Shown here in pieces: positions 6,358 to 10,535 of a stretch of 10,535 nucleotides of DNA. The first letter of the stretch is position 1. Every line of letters begins with the position of its first letter. Source of the DNA: an uncultured Hungatella sp. (GTDB lineage: Bacteria; Bacillota; Clostridia; Lachnospirales; Lachnospiraceae); contig CAJUFP010000135.1 in assembly GCA_910585645.1 (NCBI GenBank), positions 1-10,535 on the forward strand, given 5' to 3'. The translations under genes were made by a program, and so were the position numbers. Under the pieces are notes generated by a model that searched no databases, was not told where the DNA came from, and saw nothing but the letters and a program-made list of their open reading frames with translations.

Positions 6358-7131
6358 TCAATAACTTTCCCTATTTTTTCCCAAAAAACCCAGTAATCGG
6401 GACACTTCCTCCGCCTTCTTTGCCACCACCTGCCCCAAGGCGTCGTAATCCTCCTCCTGCTTGTACAGGCTGGACACGCTGATGGCCCCCATAACGCTGC
6501 CGTCAGGGCCGAACACCGCGGCCCCGGCGCACTCCATATGGTCCTCCATCTCCCTGGCGTCCAGGGCATACCCCTGGCTTCTCACCTTTTCAAGCTCCGC
6601 CTCCAGAGCCTCCCTGCTCATGATGGTATTTTCCGTCTTTTGGCGAAATTTTATCCGCCCCATGATCTGACCTCTGGTCTCCTCGTCCATATAAGCCAAA
6701 ATGGCCTTTCCCAGGGACGTGCAGTACATGGGATTCTTAGTCCCAACAGTGGCTGTGGTGATGATGGGATTCTCCGGCTCAAACTTGCAGATATACACCA
6801 CGTCGTGGTCCGACTGCACTCCAAAGAACACGGTCTTTCCCACAGACCTGGAAAACGCTTTCAGCTCCGGCTCGATGATCCCCAGAAAATCCAGGTTGTT
6901 GGTGTAGTTGATCCCGATCCTATAAGCCGCCAGGCCGATGGTGTAGGTCTGCTTTGCCCCTTTCTTCACATTGGCCATGCCCATCTCCACAAGGGTGGTG
7001 ACAATGTCATAGGCGCTGGTCTTGGGAAGATCCAGCCGGGCGCAGATCTCATCCAGGGTGATCCCCTCCGGGTTTCGGGAAATCAGCTTCAGGATCTCCA
7101 CGGTCCGCTGTGTCGTTCGATTTAACTTCAT
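6358..7131 (-). CDS. IclR-family transcriptional regulator
   Basis: The 257-residue protein has the IclR layout. The N-terminal winged helix-turn-helix (about 5-70) includes TQRTVEILKLI, ITLDEICARLDLPKTSAYDIVTTL and GLAAYRIG. The C-terminal effector domain has the conserved CTSLGKAILAYM and a GYALDAREME segment followed by HMECAGAAVF. Family members bind short operators as dimers or tetramers, and many control sugar-acid pathways (KdgR-type). Its place between the dehydratase and aldolase genes points to local control by KDG, KDPG or the sugar acid; whether it represses or activates cannot be read here. GGGAGG precedes the ATG and a promoter-like sequence lies at 7182-7211. Read-through from the upstream dehydratase gene is possible because no clear terminator separates them. 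Confidence 0.9.
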   Translation of the reverse strand: MKLNRTTQRTVEILKLISRNPEGITLDEICARLDLPKTSAYDIVTTLVEMGMANVKKGAKQTYTIGLAAYRIGINYTNNLDFLGIIEPELKAFSRSVGKTVFFGVQSDHDVVYICKFEPENPIITTATVGTKNPMYCTSLGKAILAYMDEETRGQIMGRIKFRQKTENTIMSREALEAELEKVRSQGYALDAREMEDHMECAGAAVFGPDGSVMGAISVSSLYKQEEDYDALGQVVAKKAEEVSRLLGFLGKNRESY

Positions 7132-7181
7132 AGATTATGCCTCCCAAAATCTCCCGCGCTCTCGCCCGGGAATATACCTTA

Positions 7182-7211
7182 AGTATAACTCTTTTGCGGA
7201 GACTTTCACAA
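7182..7211 (-). promoter_or_regulatory. Promoter-like sequence for the IclR gene
   Basis: On the minus strand TTGTGA (7211-7206), an 18-bp spacer and TATACT (7187-7182) lie about 50 bp before the start codon. The -10 matches consensus at five of six bases, the -35 at four. Confidence 0.55.
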
Positions 7212-7334
7212 GCAGAAATTAAGCGAGGTTGTACTGGCACATCACCGTAACTTAAGCCCATCCCCGGCCCCATAAAATCCATAGCCTGCCACCTCTGCCT
7301 CATATGCCCTAAGGGCGCCTGCCGGACGCCGCCG

Positions 7335-8816
7335 TCACAGCGTCACGCCCTGTTTAAAGATGGCCATATCGTGGAATCCGGCCTCCTCCGCCTTGACCTT
7401 TCTCCCGGAAGCAACCTCCAGCACATAGTCAAACAGCTCCTTTGCCAGCTCCTCCTTGGACTTGTCCTCCACCATGCGGCCCGCGTTAAAATCGATCCAG
7501 TTGTTCTTTTTGCCTGCCAGGGCAGAGTTGCTGGAGATCTTCACCGTAGGCACCGGGGACGCGAAGGGAGTCCCTCTCCCTGTGGTGAACAACACGATCT
7601 GAGCCCCGGAAACCGCCAGGGCCGTGGAGGCCACCAGGTCGTTGCCCGGAGCGCTTAAAAGGTTAAGGCCCTTTGCCTTCACCGGCTCCCCGTAAGCCAG
7701 CACCCCCTTCACCGGCGCGCTGCCGGACTTCTGGGTACACCCTAAAGACTTATCCTCCAGAGTGGAGATGCCGCCCTTTTTGTTGCCCGGCGACGGATTC
7801 TCGTAGATGGTCTGGTTGTGGCTGGTAAAATAATTCTTGAAATCATTGATCAGATCCACGGTCTTGTCAAACAGCTCCCGGTTCTCGCACCGGTTCATGA
7901 GGATGGTCTCCGCCCCGAACATCTCCGGCACCTCCGTCAGGATGGTGGTCCCCCCTTTTGAGATCAGCAGATCGGAAAACGCCCCCACCGTAGGGTTCGC
8001 TGTGATGCCGGACAATCCGTCGGACCCGCCGCACTTCATGCCGATGACAAGCTCTCCGGCGTCAATGGGCTCCCTGACAAATCCCTTGGCGTAGACGGCC
8101 AGCTCCTCCAAAATCTCCATGGCAGCCTCATGCTCGTCCTCCACGTCCTGGCACTGGAGGAATCGCACCCTCTGCTCATCATACTCCCCGATGTACTCCT
8201 TCAGCACGGGAATATTGCTGTTCTCGCAGCCCAGTCCCAGAACCAGAACACCGCCCGCGTTCGGATGATGGATCATGTCAGCCAGCACGGTCCTGGTGTG
8301 CTCCTGGTCGTCCCCCATCTGGGAACAGCCGTAGGGATGGGGAAACGCCACCACCTCCTCCAGGCTTCCCCCGATCAGTCTCTGAGCGTCCTTCTCCAAT
8401 GCCTTGGCAATGGAGTTCACACAGCCCACCGTAGGGATGATCCAGATCTCGTTGCGCACCCCTGCCCTGCCGTCGGTGCGGCGAAAGCCCTGAAAGACAG
8501 CCCGCTGTCCTTCCTCCAAAGTCCCGCCCACGGGCTCATACTCATAAGTAAGCAGATCCCCAAGAGCCGTTTTCAGGTTGTGGACATGTACCCACCCTCC
8601 GGCCTCAATGTCCTCCTTGGCAAATCCGATGCGAAATCCGTACTTTATCACTTCCTCCCCGGCTTTCACCGGTTTCAGGGCTACCTTATGGCCCTGGGGG
8701 ATCTCCTCCAAAACCGTAACGGAAACATCCCCCGCTGTAAGAGTCTCCCCCTTGGCGATGGGGCGCAGGGCAACGGCCACGTTGTCCTCCTGGTTGATCT
8801 TGATGATATCCTGCAT
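7335..8816 (-). CDS. uxaA: UxaA-family sugar-acid dehydratase (altronate dehydratase-like)
   Basis: The 493-residue protein matches full-length altronate dehydratase (E. coli UxaA is about 495), which converts D-altronate to KDG. An N-terminal SAF domain (about 1-85) ends in GGWVHVHNL with His77 and His79, likely metal ligands. The catalytic part follows: RTDGRAGVRN (113-122), HPYGCSQMGDD (160-170), LGLGCEN (193-199), CGGSDGLSG (262-270), then KSLGCTQKSG and a TTGRGTPFASP segment near the C-terminus. Family enzymes use Fe2+ or Mn2+. AAGGAG lies shortly before the ATG. The downstream KDG kinase and KDPG aldolase genes would consume its product, which supports a KDG-forming dehydratase. Galactarate dehydratase and related enzymes share the fold, and the usual altronate-making partners UxaB and UxaC are absent here, so altronate is the likely but unproven substrate. 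Confidence 0.88.
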   Translation of the reverse strand: MQDIIKINQEDNVAVALRPIAKGETLTAGDVSVTVLEEIPQGHKVALKPVKAGEEVIKYGFRIGFAKEDIEAGGWVHVHNLKTALGDLLTYEYEPVGGTLEEGQRAVFQGFRRTDGRAGVRNEIWIIPTVGCVNSIAKALEKDAQRLIGGSLEEVVAFPHPYGCSQMGDDQEHTRTVLADMIHHPNAGGVLVLGLGCENSNIPVLKEYIGEYDEQRVRFLQCQDVEDEHEAAMEILEELAVYAKGFVREPIDAGELVIGMKCGGSDGLSGITANPTVGAFSDLLISKGGTTILTEVPEMFGAETILMNRCENRELFDKTVDLINDFKNYFTSHNQTIYENPSPGNKKGGISTLEDKSLGCTQKSGSAPVKGVLAYGEPVKAKGLNLLSAPGNDLVASTALAVSGAQIVLFTTGRGTPFASPVPTVKISSNSALAGKKNNWIDFNAGRMVEDKSKEELAKELFDYVLEVASGRKVKAEEAGFHDMAIFKQGVTL

Positions 8817-8858
8817 GGCTTCCTTCTCCTTGATTAGTTTTATCTGTTTTCTGCTTAC

Positions 8859-8882
8859 AAATCTGCTGATCTGCTAATCTGC
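8859..8882 (-). repeat. Three tandem 8-bp repeats in the uxaA leader
   Basis: On the plus strand the units are AAATCTGC, TGATCTGC and TAATCTGC, so the minus-strand mRNA carries GCAGATTA, GCAGATCA, GCAGATTT. They lie between the leader hairpin and the ribosome binding site. A related TTAGCAGATTA occurs at 9027-9037, upstream of the promoter. Confidence 0.6.
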
Positions 8883-8883
8883 C

Positions 8884-8927
8884 AAAACGCCCTCCATCCC
8901 CGTTAGTATGGCAAAACAGGGCGTTTT
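8884..8927 (-). promoter_or_regulatory. Hairpin in the uxaA 5' leader
   Basis: AAAACGCCCT and AGGGCGTTTT form a perfect 10-bp stem with a 24-nt loop, about 30 bases after the predicted transcription start. The closing side ends in only four Ts on the uxaA strand, so it may act as an attenuator, an mRNA-stabilising 5' hairpin, or neither. Confidence 0.5.
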
Positions 8928-8943
8928 TCATGCTGTCGCGGAA

Positions 8944-8961
8944 ATTGTAAGCGCTTACAAT
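8944..8961. promoter_or_regulatory. 18-bp perfect palindrome, cre / LacI-type operator
   Basis: ATTGTAAGCGCTTACAAT is self-complementary over all 18 bases. Its core TGTAAGCGCTTACA closely fits the CcpA catabolite-response consensus and also the general LacI-family operator pattern with a central CG. It begins two bases downstream of the -10 of the uxaA promoter and covers the expected start site, the usual position for repression. No LacI-family gene is in the window. Confidence 0.85.
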
Positions 8962-8962
8962 C

Positions 8963-8991
8963 ATTTTACAAAATCCCATGATCAAAGTCAA
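8963..8991 (-). promoter_or_regulatory. Sigma-A promoter of uxaA
   Basis: On the minus strand TTGACT (8991-8986), a 17-bp spacer and TAAAAT (8968-8963) each match the consensus at five of six bases. Transcription should start near 8956, inside the palindrome, giving a leader of about 140 nt. Confidence 0.85.
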
Positions 8992-9099
8992 CAAAAAAAT
9001 GGAAAGATTTTGCCGTCGCGGAAAAATTAGCAGATTATACAGAAAAGACGCCTGTATCTGGTGACATTTTCCCATACCATGCCAGTATTGTCCTTCCCC

Positions 9100-9136
9100 A
9101 AAAAGGAAGAGAACCCGGTTTTCCAGGCTCTCTTCC
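9100..9136 (-). terminator. Rho-independent terminator of the MupG-like gene
   Basis: On the minus strand GGAAGAGA (9136-9129) pairs with TCTCTTCC (9112-9105), with further GG/CC pairing around an AAAA loop, and TTTTT follows at 9104-9100. It begins about 20 bp after the stop codon and separates this gene from uxaA. Confidence 0.88.
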
Positions 9137-9157
9137 CATGTGTATCTCTCGATTTGT

Positions 9158-10255
9158 TTACCGGATCAGGAAATCCCAGAAATGATCCGGGTTGGCCTCC
9201 ATGAGATCCAGGATCATCATCTCCTCCTGGGGAATCCGCCCTACCAGGTTTCTCTCCCCGTCGTTGGGGATGTCCTTTAAGATCACTTCCACCTCGCCTC
9301 TGTAATGGCCCAGGTTGTCGTTGACCACCACCACGTCTCCTCTGTGGAACATGTCCTGGCCGCAGTCCCTGTGAGGAATGGACGCGCCCTTGCAGTCAAG
9401 CCTTGGCATGCTGGAGCGGATCAAGAACTCCGACGCGTCGGTCCGTCCCGCATGGTGGTACTCTTTGAGCACCTTCATCTCCGTCTCGCACAAACCTTCC
9501 ACAACCTTGACCGAGATATTGGTCTTGGTCATATCCACCTCCGACATGGCCTTAAGCTCCTCCTCGGAAGCATAGGCGTTGCCGATCAGGATGTCGTCAA
9601 TCTCCTCCGTAGCCAGGATATGGCGGGTCTGCAGCTCAATGGGCAGCCCTCTGTCGATCTCCATGGTGCAGAGGCCGCTGTACACCGGCCATGGGCCGTA
9701 GGTGTCCTTGTTGTTGCTGGACACAAAGGCAGCCGTGTGAAGTCCAAGTCCCTTCCACTTGCGGTTAAACCCGGCAAACACCTCCCGGCTGAGCCCTGTG
9801 TACTTCTCCGGATAGAAATTATGGCACACAAGGATGTTCCTGGGGTCCGCCCCGTGGCGGATCAAATGGTCCACGCTGATATCGTTGCTGGCGTTAAACT
9901 CGATCTTGATTCCCTGAGGATTGCGGGTGATGAGGCGGTCCTCCAGATCGCCGAAGTTGCCGTCCAGACGGATGATGTCCAGCCCGATATCCGCAAACAC
10001 CGACATATCATAAGGGGTGGCTCCCAGGTGCTTGAACACATTGGGATTGGTGTCCGCGGCCACCACAAATCCCAGCTCATGGGCCTTTCCCACAAAATCG
10101 GAAAATTCGCTGATAATCTCCTCCTTTGGCTTGTTCACAGACAGCAGGCAGGTAAAAATGCGGCCAAACCCATACTTTGCCGCCAGCTTCATGTACTCAT
10201 GATCCTTCTCCGGTGTGGAGTGCTCCGGGTATACGGAAATTCCTAATTTGTGCAT
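9158..10255 (-). CDS. mupG: MupG-family protein (DUF871; TIM barrel plus C-terminal cyclophilin-like domain)
   Basis: The 365-residue protein has the two-part layout of the family: a TIM barrel (about 1-235) and a small C-terminal domain (about 250-362). Visible landmarks are LGISVYPEHST (4-14), AADTNPNVFKHLG (66-78), RLDGNF (96-101), EFNASN (119-124) and CHNFYP (144-149). Length is typical. S. aureus MupG is a 6-phospho-N-acetylmuramidase that cleaves phosphorylated MurNAc-GlcNAc taken up by a PTS during cell-wall recycling. No murQ, murP or murR gene is nearby, so a different 6-phospho-disaccharide is possible. GAGGTG precedes the ATG, and the gene has its own -10 and terminator, so it is a single-gene unit. 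The family is clear; the substrate in this context is not, and the symbol reflects the family only. Confidence 0.88.
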   Translation of the reverse strand: MHKLGISVYPEHSTPEKDHEYMKLAAKYGFGRIFTCLLSVNKPKEEIISEFSDFVGKAHELGFVVAADTNPNVFKHLGATPYDMSVFADIGLDIIRLDGNFGDLEDRLITRNPQGIKIEFNASNDISVDHLIRHGADPRNILVCHNFYPEKYTGLSREVFAGFNRKWKGLGLHTAAFVSSNNKDTYGPWPVYSGLCTMEIDRGLPIELQTRHILATEEIDDILIGNAYASEEELKAMSEVDMTKTNISVKVVEGLCETEMKVLKEYHHAGRTDASEFLIRSSMPRLDCKGASIPHRDCGQDMFHRGDVVVVNDNLGHYRGEVEVILKDIPNDGERNLVGRIPQEEMMILDLMEANPDHFWDFLIR

Positions 10256-10295
10256 ACGCTCACCTCATAAATTATTTTTCTGTACCTGTGATCAT

Positions 10296-10301
10296 ATTAT
10301 A
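10296..10301 (-). promoter_or_regulatory. -10 element of the MupG-like gene
   Basis: A perfect TATAAT on the minus strand, 40 bp before the start codon. The hexamer 17 bp upstream (TTCCCT) is a poor -35, so an activator may be needed. Two exact tandem copies of TAAATTTTCA (plus-strand 10337-10356) lie just beyond the -35 and could be a binding site. Confidence 0.6.
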
Positions 10302-10383
10302 TCCTATAAATCACAAATAGGGAAGCGTATATTTGGTAAATTTTCATAAATTTTCACTCTGTGTTGTGGTTCATGAGGCGGCT

Positions 10384-10535
10384 GAATTTAGGTGTATAAT
10401 TGAGTGAGCAAAGGCGGAGTTAGTCGTGGAGCCAGAGAGGGAAGGGAGGCTGTGTGCCGTTCGGGTTCAGATATGCCAAACATTCCGATGAGCCCTTAAA
10501 GCGGGAACCAGGAGGGGTTAAGCCCTCCTGTTTCC
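10384..10535 (+). repeat. Intergenic repeat copy D with terminal hairpin
   Basis: It starts near TATAAT (10395-10400) and TGAGTGAGCAAA, continues through GAGGGAAGGGAGG and GCTGTGTGCCGTTCGGGT (the latter as in copy B), and carries the 50-bp block identical to copy C (10462-10511). It ends in a hairpin: GGAA 10504-10507 with TTCC 10532-10535 and CAGGAGGG 10509-10516 with CCCTCCTG 10523-10530, one mismatch between. A -10-like start plus a terminator-like end about 135 nt later looks like a small transcribed unit, but no good -35 is seen. A frame in the core ends GSDMPNIPMSP-stop, as in copy C. The copy may continue past the window. Confidence 0.88.

Noticed and set aside
8884..8928. Plus-strand terminator with a TTTTT tail in the uxaA leader
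   Set aside because: No plus-strand gene ends nearby, so I read the stem as a leader hairpin on the uxaA strand.
9305..10246. 313-codon plus-strand open frame opposite the MupG-like gene
   Set aside because: It is a shadow of a strongly conserved gene; it has no known domain and is explained by third-position GC bias.

Overview
The window looks like chromosomal DNA of an anaerobic, GC-rich Bacillota, most likely Lachnospiraceae (Enterocloster/Hungatella-like). Evidence: strong AGGAG-type ribosome binding sites, sigma-A-like promoters, a PPi-type phosphofructokinase, a PfoR-like PTS IIC protein and a DUF871/MupG protein. The genus is inferred from protein character only. No phage, plasmid, transposase, rRNA, tRNA or CRISPR sequence was seen.

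Layout. Bases 1-774 hold no gene. They carry three copies (A, B, C) of an intergenic repeat in alternating orientation, then a promoter and leader for a plus-strand PTS IIC-like permease (775-1797). A hairpin-forming relative of the repeat (E) lies between the convergent permease and the end of the minus-strand genes. On the minus strand, in transcription order, come a MupG-family protein (10255-9158, own promoter and terminator), a UxaA-family sugar-acid dehydratase (8816-7335), an IclR-family regulator (7131-6358), KDPG aldolase (6265-5615), KDG kinase (5578-4547), a second KdgK-like PfkB kinase (4387-3359) and a PPi-type phosphofructokinase (3248-2007). A further repeat copy (D) occupies the right edge, 10384-10535.

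Function. The dehydratase, KDG kinase and KDPG aldolase form the lower hexuronate (galacturonate/altronate-type) route: sugar acid to 2-keto-3-deoxygluconate (KDG), to KDPG, to pyruvate plus glyceraldehyde-3-phosphate. The IclR protein is the obvious local regulator. PPi-PFK is reversible in known families and could supply hexose phosphates from the trioses made by the aldolase (inference). The isomerase and reductase that would make altronate (UxaC, UxaB) and any EIIA/EIIB partners of the permease are not in the window, so the true substrate is open. The best uxaA promoter is a TTGACT-17-TAAAAT match whose start region is covered by an 18-bp perfect palindrome resembling a CcpA cre or LacI-type operator.

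Most unusual content: the repeat family. Its copies share an anchor and a core, can form conserved hairpins (with a compensated stem between copies C/D and E), and keep a short open frame whose differences are mostly conservative. Copies C and D face outward and bracket the whole metabolic locus as a 10-kb-spaced inverted repeat.
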